DNA of 64,000 nucleotides from positions 4,898,001-4,962,000 of the forward strand of contig NZ_CP011125.1 of assembly GCF_000737325.1 (NCBI RefSeq), read 5' to 3'. The notes under the pieces were generated by a model. It saw nothing but the letters and a program-made list of their open reading frames with translations. It was not told the origin of the DNA and ran no database searches. The stretch comes from Sandaracinus amylolyticus (GTDB taxonomy: Bacteria > Myxococcota_A > Polyangia > Polyangiales > Sandaracinaceae). Of this stretch, positions 8,799 through 16,372 are shown piece by piece. How positions within the stretch are numbered: position 1 is the first letter of the stretch; every line of letters begins with the position of its first letter. The position numbers and the translations under genes were made by a program.

Positions 8799-8881
8799 TC
8801 GGAGCGCATCCGCGCGCCCCGACCGCGCATCGCGGGAGCGCCCGGTCGCGTCCCGGCACCTCCGGATCGTCTTCTGGCCGC

Positions 8882-9150
8882 CGGGACGCGATCCGGAGAT
8901 CGCCGGACGCCGTGTCCGGCTGCCGGAACGCCATCCGGAGATCTCGGAACGACGCCCGGGGCGGCCCGAGCGCGCTCCCGCGATCTCCGGACGCCGTTTC
9001 GCGAGGCCGGAACGCGATCCGGAGCTCGAAGAACGGCGCTCCGGCACGTCGAACCGCGGTCCGGAGACCACCGGACGTCACTCGGCGCGCCCAGAACGCG
9101 ATCCGGAGCGCGCCGCGAGCACTTCCCGGCACGTCCGAGCTCCTCCGAGC
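8882..9150. repeat. Degenerate 42-bp tandem repeat between convergent genes
   Basis: The 378-base gap between coaBC and the YciO gene has no convincing gene. It holds a tandem repeat with exact 42-base spacing: the core ATCCGGAG (or close variants) recurs at 8891, 8933, 8975 (weak), 9017, 9059, 9101 and weakly at 9143, usually preceded by GGAACGCG. The period is a multiple of three, so both strands stay open in several frames as 14-residue repeats. Repetition, rather than a real gene, explains those open frames. Confidence 0.75.
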
Positions 9151-9176
9151 CGAGCGCGGCCGTCCGCCGCGCGAGC

Positions 9177-9779
9177 TCAGAGCGCGTCGACGGGGCCGGC
9201 GCCCTCGCGCACCACGACGATGTCGCGCCCGGTGAGGTCGAGCACCGTCGACGGCGTGAGCCCCCCGAACCCGCCGTCGAGGATCAGATCGATCCCCGGG
9301 AACGTCTCGTCGATCTCCGCGGGATCGATCAGCGGCTGACCTTCGATCGCCGCGGTGGTGCTCACGATCGGATTGCCGAGCGCGCGCACGAGCGCGAGCG
9401 CGACCTCGTCGTGCGGCACGCGGATGCCGACCGTCTTGCGCTTCATCTGGAGGATGCGCGGCACCTCGCGCGTCGCCTCGAGGATGAAGCAGTACGGGCC
9501 GGGCGTGAGCCGCCGCATCAGGCGATACGTGCGGTCGTCGACGATCGCGTACTTCGCGAGGTCTCCGAGATCGGGGCAGATGAACGCGAGCGGCTGATCG
9601 GGCTTCATCCGCTTCATGCGGTAGATGCGCTCGACCGCCTTCTTGCTCGTGATGCTGCACCCGAGCCCGTACACCGTGTCGGTCGGGTACGCGAGCACGC
9701 CGTCGTCGCGCAGGATCGAGACGGCGCGCTCGATCTTGCGCGGCTCGGGGTGCTGCCGGTTGATCTCGAGGCGCGGCAT
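9177..9779 (-). CDS. YrdC/Sua5-domain protein, YciO type
   Basis: 200 aa, a single YrdC-like domain with no C-terminal Sua5 extension. The nucleotide-binding start is DGVLAYPTDTVYGLGC (about 26-41), followed by the basic KRMKPDQPLAFIC strand, LTPGPYCFIL, and IVSTTAA with IRVPHDE before it. The family includes TsaC/Sua5, which makes threonylcarbamoyl-AMP for the t6A tRNA modification. The extended 'MKRMKPDQPLAF' form is closer to YciO, whose role is less certain. Its ATG overlaps the stop of the upstream macro-like gene (TGATG), so the two are probably translationally coupled. Confidence 0.85.
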   Translation of the reverse strand: MPRLEINRQHPEPRKIERAVSILRDDGVLAYPTDTVYGLGCSITSKKAVERIYRMKRMKPDQPLAFICPDLGDLAKYAIVDDRTYRLMRRLTPGPYCFILEATREVPRILQMKRKTVGIRVPHDEVALALVRALGNPIVSTTAAIEGQPLIDPAEIDETFPGIDLILDGGFGGLTPSTVLDLTGRDIVVVREGAGPVDAL

Positions 9780-10663
9780 CAGCGCGCGTGCACGAGCTTG
9801 CGGGTCTCGCCGTCCTCGAAGAGCACGACGATGAACCCTTCGGGCGTGAGCTCGTGGACGCGACCGAAGCCGAACTTCGCGTGCACGAACCAGTCACCCG
9901 GCTGATAGCGCGTCGCGCGATCCCACGGCTTCGCCGTCGCGCGCGCATGCGCGAGCTCGTTCTCGTCGAGGCGCGGCTTCTTCGGCGTCGCCGCCGCGCG
10001 CGGCTTGCTGCTGCCACCGCCGCTCGCGGCACGACGCTCGGGCTTCGGCGGCGCGCTCGCCGCGGGGCGCGGCTCGGGAGGCGGGGCCTTCACGAGCTGC
10101 GAGACCATGCGGCGCGCCGAGGTCACGACCGAGAGGCGCGGATCGCAGATCAGCACTTCCTCGATGCCGGTCGACTTCCCGCTCGCGAAACGCTGCTCGT
10201 ACCACTGGCTGCACGCACGCGCGATGATCGCGAGGCGCTCGGCGTCCTCGAGCGCGCCCGGTCCGGCGCCGAGCGCGGGGAACGCGACGCGGATGACGTG
10301 ACGCTCCGCCACGAAGTCGAGCACCGCGCGCACCGCGTTCTCGATCGTCGCGCGATCCGGCGCCTGCGCCTGACGTCCCGCGTCCTCGGGCGGACGCGTC
10401 GCGATCCACACGAGGAAGTCGCAGTGCAGACGACCCGGATGCAGGCGCATCAGACCGCCGATCGGAAGCTCTTCGTCCGGCACCTTGTCGAGCTCGCGCT
10501 CGAGGTTCGACTGCAGGTCGTTGCCGTACTGCGAGAGCAGCTCGCGATCCGCGCCGGGCCCGGGCCAGAGCCGCGTGTCCGTCGCACCGTCGTGTGCGAC
10601 GACGCCGACGCGGCGCGAGGTCGGGAGCTCGTAGGCGGACGCCTGGATCATCAGGATGTCCAT
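9779..10663 (-). CDS. Macro-domain-like protein with C-terminal HPKFG-type domain
   Basis: 294 aa in three parts. Residues 1-175 resemble a divergent macro (ADP-ribose-binding) domain, with VIRVAFPALGAGPGALED at about 123-140. Residues 185-235 are a low-complexity Pro/Ala/Lys-rich linker. The C-terminus (about 245-294) is a small beta domain with YQPGDWFVHAKFGFGRV and VLFEDGETRKLVH, a module fused to many myxobacterial regulatory proteins. I cannot assign an activity. It starts the transcript that also carries the YciO-type gene, with stop and start overlapping by one base. A link to nucleotide or tRNA metabolism is only a guess from that neighbour. Confidence 0.65.
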   Translation of the reverse strand: MDILMIQASAYELPTSRRVGVVAHDGATDTRLWPGPGADRELLSQYGNDLQSNLERELDKVPDEELPIGGLMRLHPGRLHCDFLVWIATRPPEDAGRQAQAPDRATIENAVRAVLDFVAERHVIRVAFPALGAGPGALEDAERLAIIARACSQWYEQRFASGKSTGIEEVLICDPRLSVVTSARRMVSQLVKAPPPEPRPAASAPPKPERRAASGGGSSKPRAAATPKKPRLDENELAHARATAKPWDRATRYQPGDWFVHAKFGFGRVHELTPEGFIVVLFEDGETRKLVHAR

Positions 10664-10765
10664 GGGAGCGGGCCGGAGTTAGCACACGGGAGGGCGACGT
10701 CGACACATCGATGACGAGACGTGACGAGCACTCGCGTTTGGGGCACAGTCAGCGCCCGATTCATC

Positions 10766-11254
10766 ATGCCGAGCGATCAGGCCTTCATCGTCGTCACCGC
10801 GATTCTCGATCAAACCGCGCGTCCTGCCGCGATCACGCTGAGCCACGGTGATGCGCTCGAGCGCGCCGCGAAGGCGACTGCGGCTCGAGGCATCGCAGGG
10901 CTCGACATCGTCGAGCTCCCGATTCCTCCGAAGGCGTTCTCCGCGCTGCGCGAGAGCACCGGTCGCTCGCAGGACACCGTCGCGGTCTACGACGTCTTCC
11001 CGCTGACGCCGCACCTCGACGGGGCCACGCGCCGCATCGCGGGTCAGTTCCTCGCGGCCGAGATCCTGTGGGCGCTCGAGGAGCAGGGGCTGCTCAAGGG
11101 CGTGCCGCTGAACCTGAAGCTCGACGTGCCGCCCGGCTGGGACAAGTCGCCGAAGGCCGTGCACGAGAAGCTCGTCGAGGCGGGCGCGCTCGATCTCGGC
11201 GAAAAGGCGATCGAGGACTTCAAGGCCGTGAAGGCCGCGTGGGACGCGGCCTGA
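10766..11254 (+). CDS. Hypothetical protein
   Basis: 162 aa from the ATG at 10766; an in-frame codon at 10721 would add 15 unconvincing residues. I do not recognise the family. It is soluble with no signal peptide. The N-terminal half is beta/alpha-like (FIVVTAILDQTARP, ITLSHGDALERAAKATAA) and the C-terminal half is helical, ending in AIEDFKAVKAAWDAA. It ends exactly where the convergent apaG stop begins (11254/11255), leaving no terminator space between them. Confidence 0.7.
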   Translation: MPSDQAFIVVTAILDQTARPAAITLSHGDALERAAKATAARGIAGLDIVELPIPPKAFSALRESTGRSQDTVAVYDVFPLTPHLDGATRRIAGQFLAAEILWALEEQGLLKGVPLNLKLDVPPGWDKSPKAVHEKLVEAGALDLGEKAIEDFKAVKAAWDAA

Positions 11255-11653
11255 TCAGTTCAAGGTGAGCGGCAGCTCGAGCGCGAACGTCGCGATCTCC
11301 GCGTCGAACCCGCCGCCGTCGTCGCGCACCATCTGATAGGTGCCGCGCATCGCGCCGCGCGACGTCGCGAGCATGCAGCCGCTCGTGTACTGGAACGACT
11401 GTCCGGGCGCGAGGTGCGGCTGCTCGCCGACGACGCCCGGGCCCTTCACCTCTTCGATCTTCCCGCGCGCGTCGGTGATGATCCAGTGGCGGCTGAGGAG
11501 CTTCGCCGCGCTGCCGCCCTCGTTCGTGATCCGCACCGTGTAGGCCCACACGTAGCGATGCGCGAGCGGCGTCGACTGCTCGGCGAGATAGCGGCTCGTC
11601 ACGGTGATGCGGATGCCGTCGGTGATCGCGGTCGAGGTCGTCGTCGGCTGCAC
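11255..11653 (-). CDS. apaG: ApaG-family protein
   Basis: 132 aa, slightly longer than the usual 125. Fibronectin-III-like ApaG/F-box-associated domain with the landmarks GIRITVTSRYLAEQS, YVWAYTVRITNEG, LLSRHWIITDA, VVGEQPHLAPGQSFQYTSG and the C-terminal GTYQMV. Homologues bind nucleotides or divalent cations and have been tied to cobalt/magnesium resistance; the precise role is unsettled. The GTG start at 11653 is supported by AGGAG 6 bases upstream. Convergent with and directly abutting the hypothetical gene before it. Confidence 0.93.
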   Translation of the reverse strand: MQPTTTSTAITDGIRITVTSRYLAEQSTPLAHRYVWAYTVRITNEGGSAAKLLSRHWIITDARGKIEEVKGPGVVGEQPHLAPGQSFQYTSGCMLATSRGAMRGTYQMVRDDGGGFDAEIATFALELPLTLN

Positions 11654-11685
11654 GAAGGCTCCTGCGGAAGCGAGGCCGCGCGATC

Positions 11686-12315
11686 CTAGCGCGAACGTGC
11701 GCGCCGCAACGAATTGGCGTGCGTGACCCAGCGCGAGCCGGCGATGGCGAAGCGCTTCTTCGCGGCGCGATCGCGCGCGTTCGCGTAGTCGACGCCGACG
11801 CGAGGACCGACGAGCACGTCGCGATCGACGATCGGTGTCCCCTCGTGCGCCTCGAGCGCGCCCTCGTCGAAGAGCGACGCGCCGGAGAAGCTGCGATCGA
11901 GCGCGAGCGCCGCGCCCACCTTGCCCGGTCCGGCGAGCAGCGCCGGTGCGTCGCGATCCATCCGCCGGCGCGCGCGCACGATCTCGCCGCCCGAGACGAG
12001 CTCGCACGATCGGATCAGCACGGCTTGTCCGCGCCCTTCCTCGCCGGTCACGAGGTTGAGCATCTGGTGCAGCCCGTAGCAGACGTAGACGTACGCGTGC
12101 CCGGGCGGCCCCCACATCGGCGCGTTGCGCGCGGTGCGCCCGGCGCGGCAGTGGCTCGCGGTGTCCTCGGGCCCGCCGTACGCCTCGGTCTCGGTGATGC
12201 GCAACACGACCTCGTCGGGCGTGCCGCGATCGCGCACGAGATGACGTCCGAGGAGATCGCGCGCGACGATCTCGACCTCGCGCGCGAAGAACGCCTGCGT
12301 CAGTCGCGCGCTCAC
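11686..12315 (-). CDS. 3-methyladenine DNA glycosylase, AAG/MPG family
   Basis: 209 aa. A monofunctional base-excision-repair glycosylase that removes alkylated purines. Landmarks are ARDLLGRHLV near the start, the catalytic-Glu strand RITETEAYGGPEDTASHC, the FeS-free core MWGPPGHAYVYVCYG, LNLVTGEEGRGQAVLIRS, and GPGKVGAALALDRSFSG. The GTG at 12315 fits the family N-terminus (VSARLTQAFFAREVE) and has GGGTGA upstream; an in-frame ATG at 12393 would overlap the tRNA terminator. It lies directly downstream of the tRNA pair on the same strand, beyond that hairpin. Confidence 0.93.
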   Translation of the reverse strand: MSARLTQAFFAREVEIVARDLLGRHLVRDRGTPDEVVLRITETEAYGGPEDTASHCRAGRTARNAPMWGPPGHAYVYVCYGLHQMLNLVTGEEGRGQAVLIRSCELVSGGEIVRARRRMDRDAPALLAGPGKVGAALALDRSFSGASLFDEGALEAHEGTPIVDRDVLVGPRVGVDYANARDRAAKKRFAIAGSRWVTHANSLRRARSR

Positions 12316-12394
12316 CGGCTCACCCGCGCACGGGGGCGATTCCCGCGCTCGCGACGGGAGTTTCGCGGCGGCCGTGCGCGACCCCGGAAACACG

Positions 12395-12426
12395 AACGCC
12401 CGGCGTCGTTTCCGACGTCGGGCGTT
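12395..12426 (-). terminator. Hairpin downstream of tRNA-Glu
   Basis: A 14-base stem (AACGCCCGRCGTCG pairing across a TTTC loop, one G-T wobble). On the minus strand it is followed by CGTGTTTCC, a weak U-tract. It sits 29 bases beyond the 3' end of tRNA-Glu and before the glycosylase start, so it probably ends the tRNA transcript. Confidence 0.7.
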
Positions 12427-12454
12427 CCATTCTCTCGTCGAGACTCGCTCGACA

Positions 12455-12526
12455 CGACCCCACGGGGACTTGAACCCCGGTTACCGGCGTGAGAGGCCGA
12501 TGTCCTAACCACTAGACGATGGGGCC
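12455..12526 (-). tRNA. tRNA-Glu (CTC)
   Basis: 72 bases read on the minus strand from 12526. The acceptor stem GGCCCCA pairs with TGGGGTC, the anticodon loop is CCTCTCA with anticodon CTC, and the T arm contains GGTTCAAGTCC. The terminal CCA is not encoded. It is the second of two co-oriented tRNAs behind one promoter. Confidence 0.95.
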
Positions 12527-12618
12527 AGCTGCTGCGAACCGATTACCTAGCTTCCGTTCGTACGACGAGCAACCCGGAAGTGTAGGAAACTACTGCTCTT
12601 AGAGACGACTGCGTGTGA

Positions 12619-12689
12619 TTCGGGGACTAGGAGTCGAACCTAGATAAACGGAGCCAGAATCCGTTGTCCTGCCATTAGACGATCCCCGA
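12619..12689 (-). tRNA. tRNA-Gln (CTG)
   Basis: 71 bases on the minus strand from 12689. The acceptor stem TCGGGGA pairs with TCCCCGA, the anticodon stem is ACGGA/TCCGT with loop TTCTGGC (anticodon CTG), and the T loop is GGTTCGACTCC. CCA is not encoded. First tRNA of the Gln-Glu unit; 92 bases separate the two. Confidence 0.95.
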
Positions 12690-12754
12690 GTGTCAGGCGG
12701 CGGAACCACCGGAGTGGGCAGCGCACCGTCCGGGTTCGCCGAAGCGAGGCCGGC

Positions 12755-12783
12755 TTTCTAGCGCTGCCCCTGAGCACGGTCAA
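12755..12783 (-). promoter_or_regulatory. Sigma-70-type promoter for the tRNA pair
   Basis: On the minus strand TTGACC (12783-12778), a 17-base spacer and TAGAAA (12760-12755). It lies about 65 bases upstream of tRNA-Gln and is a near-consensus arrangement for a strong housekeeping promoter. Confidence 0.7.
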
Positions 12784-12914
12784 GAAGTTTTTCTCGCGGC
12801 GCGCGCCCTTCCCGCTCGCTTGCGCAGGGCGGTGATCCACGGTAAATGCATTCCCGCATTCCCCGGTAGGAAATGTCGGAACGCCCGACGCGAGGGAATC
12901 GGAGGCGCGGGACC

Positions 12915-13229
12915 GTGGCGGACAAGATCGAGCGGACCCTCTTCGTGATCACGGGCAACCGGCTCGCCGACGGGCGCGTCGTGTACCTCCGCGGCGACCA
13001 GACGTGGGGCAGCGACTTCGACGCCGCCGATCAGCTCGACGATGCCGCGCGCCGCGACGAGCTCGTCGCGTGGGCGCAGCGCGAGCACAAGCTCGTCGTC
13101 ACCGGTATCTACGCGTTCGACGTCGGCGTGACCACGAGCGGCGCGCGCGTGCTGAGCGCGCGCGAGCGACTGCGCGCCGCGGGCGAGGTCAGCGTGAGGC
13201 GGCGTCTCCGCGTCGGCGTCGAGGCCTGA
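12915..13229 (+). CDS. DUF2849 protein of the sulfite reductase operon
   Basis: 104 aa small protein of the DUF2849 family, which regularly sits before cysI. Landmarks are LFVITGNRLADGRVVYL near the start and AHKLVVTGIYAFDV-like beta strands in the middle. The GTG at 12915 is chosen for its GGAGG (12901-12905) and family-typical start; the frame is open further upstream. Function is unknown, but the fixed linkage to sulfite reductase suggests an assembly or regulatory role in sulfur assimilation. It is 9 bases from the reductase gene and forms one operon with it and the DUF934 gene. Confidence 0.85.
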   Translation: MADKIERTLFVITGNRLADGRVVYLRGDQTWGSDFDAADQLDDAARRDELVAWAQREHKLVVTGIYAFDVGVTTSGARVLSARERLRAAGEVSVRRRLRVGVEA

Positions 13230-13238
13230 GGAGCTGCG

Positions 13239-14903
13239 ATGTACCAGTACGACGAGCACGATCAGCGAATCGTCGAGGAGCGCGCGCGGCAGTTCCGCGA
13301 TCAGGTGCGGCGGCGCCTGAGCGGCGAGCTCACCGAGGAGGAGTTCCGCCCGCTGCGCCTGCAGAACGGCCTCTATCTGCAGCTGCACGCGTACATGATG
13401 CGGATCGCGATCCCGTACGGGCTGCTCAGCACGAAGCAGCTGCGCAAGCTCGGCGACGTCGCGCGCCGCTTCGATCGCGGCTACGGCCACTTCACGACGC
13501 GGCAGAACCTGCAGCTCAACTGGCCGCGGCTCGTCGACGTGCCGGACATCCTCGACGAGCTCGCGAGCGTGCAGATGCACGCGATCCAGACGAGCGGGAA
13601 CTGCATCCGGAACATCACGAGCGATCCGTTCGCGGGCGTCGCGAAGGACGAGCTCGAGGATCCGCGTCCGTACTGCGAGATCCTGCGTCAGTGGTCGACG
13701 TTCCACCCCGAGTTCGCGTTCCTGCCGCGCAAGTTCAAGATCGCGATCAGCGGCGCGGCGAGCGATCGCGCGGCGATCGCGATCCACGACATCGGCCTGC
13801 GGCTCGTGAAGAACGAGCAGGGCGAGATCGGCTTCGAGTACTTCGCGGGTGGCGGGCTCGGTCGCACGCCGATCCTCGCCGAGCGCATCCGCGCGTTCCT
13901 GCCGAAGCGCGATCTCCTCGCGTACACGGAGGCCGTGCTGCGCGTCTACAACGCGGACGGGCGACGCGACAACAAGTTCAAGGCGCGCATCAAGATCCTC
14001 GTCAAGGAAGTCGGCGTCGCCGAGTTCACGCGTCGCGTCGAAGAAGAGTTCGCGCGCATGAAGGCGGACGGAACCGCGATCGTGCTCGACGACGAGGAGA
14101 TCGCGCGCATGAAGGCGTACTTCACGCCGCCTGCGTACGAGGCGCTCCCCGACGAGAGCCTCGAGGGCGCGAAGCTCGGCAAGGATCGCGAGTACGCGCG
14201 CTGGCTGTCCGCGAACGTCGTGCCGCACCGCGTGCCGGGGTACGCGATCGTGCAGCTCTCGACGAAGTCGGACGAGGTCCCGCCGGGCGACGTGAGCTCG
14301 GATCAGATGGACGCGATCGCGGATCTCGCGGACCGCTACGGGTTCGGGCAGGTCGTGGTGACGCACCGGCAGAACCTCGTGCTGCCCGACGTGCGCATCC
14401 GCGATCTGCGCGAGGTGCACGCGGCGCTGAAGGCGCTCGGGTTCGCGACGCCGAACCTCGATCGCGTGACCGACATCATCGCGTGCCCCGGGCTCGACTA
14501 CTGCGACCTCGCGAATGCGCGCTCGATCCCGATCGCGAAGGAGATCCAGGCGACGCTCGACGACGCGGATCGCGTGCACGACCTCGGGCCGCTCACGATC
14601 AACATCTCGGGCTGCATCAACGCGTGCGGCCACCACCACGTCGGGAACATCGGGATCCTCGGGATCGACAAGCAGGGCGAGGAGTTCTACCAGGTGACCG
14701 TCGGCGGCTCGGCGCGCGAGGACGCGGCGCTGGGCAAGGTGCTCGGTCGCGCGCTCTCGTCCGAAGAGGTCGCGCCCGCGATCGCGCGGCTGGTCGATCG
14801 GTTCGCGCAAGTGCGCGAGCACGACGAGGAGACGTTCCTCGAGGCGCTCCGCCGCCTCGGCCCCAATCCGTTCAAGGAGGCCCTCTATGCGGCTGGTGCG
14901 TGA
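13239..14903 (+). CDS. cysI: Assimilatory sulfite reductase, hemoprotein (siroheme/4Fe-4S)
   Basis: 554 aa nitrite/sulfite-reductase-fold enzyme that reduces sulfite to sulfide. Two ferredoxin-like halves alternate with NiR_SIR domains; FTTRQNLQLNW and VVVTHRQNLVLPDV are the symmetry-related siroheme-binding strands. The four cluster cysteines are present as C416-x5-C422 (ACPGLDYC) and C459-x3-C463 (SGCINACG). Nitrite reductases share this fold, but the DUF2849 and DUF934 neighbours are typical of the sulfite enzyme. No flavoprotein subunit lies nearby, so ferredoxin or another donor is likely. It overlaps the DUF934 gene by 17 bases. Confidence 0.93.
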   Translation: MYQYDEHDQRIVEERARQFRDQVRRRLSGELTEEEFRPLRLQNGLYLQLHAYMMRIAIPYGLLSTKQLRKLGDVARRFDRGYGHFTTRQNLQLNWPRLVDVPDILDELASVQMHAIQTSGNCIRNITSDPFAGVAKDELEDPRPYCEILRQWSTFHPEFAFLPRKFKIAISGAASDRAAIAIHDIGLRLVKNEQGEIGFEYFAGGGLGRTPILAERIRAFLPKRDLLAYTEAVLRVYNADGRRDNKFKARIKILVKEVGVAEFTRRVEEEFARMKADGTAIVLDDEEIARMKAYFTPPAYEALPDESLEGAKLGKDREYARWLSANVVPHRVPGYAIVQLSTKSDEVPPGDVSSDQMDAIADLADRYGFGQVVVTHRQNLVLPDVRIRDLREVHAALKALGFATPNLDRVTDIIACPGLDYCDLANARSIPIAKEIQATLDDADRVHDLGPLTINISGCINACGHHHVGNIGILGIDKQGEEFYQVTVGGSAREDAALGKVLGRALSSEEVAPAIARLVDRFAQVREHDEETFLEALRRLGPNPFKEALYAAGA

Positions 14904-15390
14904 TCGACGCGTGGTCGACGACTCGTTCGTGCACGTCGGCGAAGAGGGCGAGATCCCGGACGGCGCCGACGTGATCGTGCCGTGGTCGCGATGGACGAAG
15001 GAGCGCGCGCAGCTCGGCGCGCGTCGTGGTCGCATCGGCGTGCGTGTGCCCAGCGATCGCAAGGCGGAGGAGCTCGCGTCGGACGTCGCGTCGTTCGCGG
15101 TGATCGCGATCGAGTTCCCCAAGTTCGCGGACGGGCGCGGGTACTCGATCGCGCGTCATCTGCGCGATCGGTACGCGTATCGCGGCGAGCTGCGCGCTGT
15201 CGGGAACGTGCTGCGCGATCAGATCTTCTATCTCTCGCGCTGCGGGTTCGACACGTTCGAGATCGACGCGAGCAAGAGCGCCGAGGACGCGATCGCGGGC
15301 CTCGACGACTTCTCGGTGAAGTACCAGACGGCGGCCGACGAGAAGACGCCGATCTGGCGTCGTCACGCGCGCGCCTGGCCGGCGCGCTGA
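14887..15390 (+). CDS. DUF934 protein, sulfite reductase partner
   Basis: 167 aa DUF934 protein. Landmarks are DVIVPWSRW near residue 35, the central IEFPKFADGRGYSIARHLRD, RAVGNVLRDQIFYLSRCGFD and the C-terminal FSVKYQ. The family is found almost only beside ferredoxin-dependent sulfite reductases and is thought to support them; no catalytic activity is established. The ATG overlaps the end of cysI by 17 bases, implying coupled translation. The last 28 bases overlap, antisense, the 3' end of the DUF4126 gene. Confidence 0.9.
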   Translation: MRLVRDRRVVDDSFVHVGEEGEIPDGADVIVPWSRWTKERAQLGARRGRIGVRVPSDRKAEELASDVASFAVIAIEFPKFADGRGYSIARHLRDRYAYRGELRAVGNVLRDQIFYLSRCGFDTFEIDASKSAEDAIAGLDDFSVKYQTAADEKTPIWRRHARAWPAR

Positions 15391-15950
15391 CTTCGGCGAC
15401 GGATCCAGCGCACGAACACGATCGCGAACGTGAGCATCGCGATCACGAGCAGGACCGGCACGACGAACGCGAGCACCGCGATGACGATCGCGAGCACGTC
15501 CTCGATCGTGCTGATCACCGGGTTCGCCAAGCCCGCCGTCGTGCCGCTCGAGACGACGCGCGCGCTCGCTTTCGCGGCGTGGGGCGCGAGCGCGACCGGG
15601 GCGCCGACGAGCATGCCGACGACGACCGCGATGAGCGGGTCTTCGATGCGCACCAGCACCGCAGCCGCGACGATCGCGCCTGCGACGGGGCGGATGAACG
15701 TGGAGATCGTGTCGAGCGCGTGATCGAGCGCGGGGACCTTGTCCGCGACGATCTCGACGATCGTCGCGATGCCGAAGAGCACGAGCGCGGGCGTCGACGC
15801 GAGCCAGCCGAACGCGTCACCGACCTCGGCGACGCCGACACGCGCGAGGAGCCCCGCGACGAACAGCGGCAGCCACGCGCGCAGGCCCGCGCATGCCGCG
15901 AGCGCGACGGCGAGCGCGAGCGTGCTCGTCCACGTGAGAGCGTCGCCCAT
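15363..15950 (-). CDS. DUF4126 membrane protein
   Basis: 195 aa from the ATG at 15950; in-frame starts at 15965 (ATG) and 15986 (TTG) are possible, and the latter overlaps the Nudix stop. About five hydrophobic segments, with the family-typical N-terminal half CAGLRAWLPLFVAGLLARVG and the mid-protein glycine-rich VVGMLVGAPVALAPHAAKA. DUF4126 proteins are predicted inner-membrane proteins of unknown function. The gene follows the Nudix gene closely on the same strand, so it is probably the last gene of a tolC-nudix-DUF4126 unit. It is convergent with the sulfite reductase operon. Confidence 0.85.
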   Translation of the reverse strand: MGDALTWTSTLALAVALAACAGLRAWLPLFVAGLLARVGVAEVGDAFGWLASTPALVLFGIATIVEIVADKVPALDHALDTISTFIRPVAGAIVAAAVLVRIEDPLIAVVVGMLVGAPVALAPHAAKASARVVSSGTTAGLANPVISTIEDVLAIVIAVLAFVVPVLLVIAMLTFAIVFVRWIRRRSQRAGQARA

Positions 15951-15982
15951 CGTGATCCCGTCCATGACGGGATCGTGCGGGA

Positions 15983-16372
15983 TCAACGACCGGCTTGCAG
16001 CTTGCGCACGAGGCGCTCGTCGGGCGGAGGCAGCGGGTAGTCACGGAGCTGCGACGGGAGCACCCACGCGTGCTCGGCGACGCCGAGGTGCTGGACCTCG
16101 CGATCGCTCGCGAGACGGCACTCGTAGAAGAGCAGCAGCACGTCCTTGCGCTCGTAGCGATGGAACGCGACCTCGATCACGTCGACGACCTCGAGATCGA
16201 TCGCGCACTCCTCGCGGCACTCGCGCACGACGGCGGCCTCGGGGTCCTCGCCCTCCTCGACCTTGCCGCCCGGGAACTCCCAGAAGCCCGCGAGGTGCGT
16301 GCCCTGGAGGCGGCGCGTGAGGAGCACGCGCCCTTCCCGCTTCACCACCGCGGCCGCGACGATCACCGTCAT
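15983..16372 (-). CDS. Nudix hydrolase, MutT type
   Basis: 129 aa, the size of MutT. The N-terminus (VIVAAAVVKREGRVLLTRR) and GFWEFPGGKVEEGE lead into the Nudix box, which runs GKVEEGEDPEAAVVRECREE, with all catalytic Glu residues; the usual Gly after the final EE-x is Ala. The likely substrate is 8-oxo-dGTP or another oxidised nucleotide, though Nudix specificity cannot be read from sequence alone. Its ATG overlaps the TolC-like gene stop by 4 bases, so it is translated after that gene. Confidence 0.9.
   Translation of the reverse strand: MTVIVAAAVVKREGRVLLTRRLQGTHLAGFWEFPGGKVEEGEDPEAAVVRECREECAIDLEVVDVIEVAFHRYERKDVLLLFYECRLASDREVQHLGVAEHAWVLPSQLRDYPLPPPDERLVRKLQAGR

Noticed and set aside
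8912-9235. Possible gene encoding a 14-residue repeat protein
   Set aside because: No ribosome site, and open frames exist on both strands purely because the 42-base repeat lacks stops. It also runs into the YciO gene antisense.
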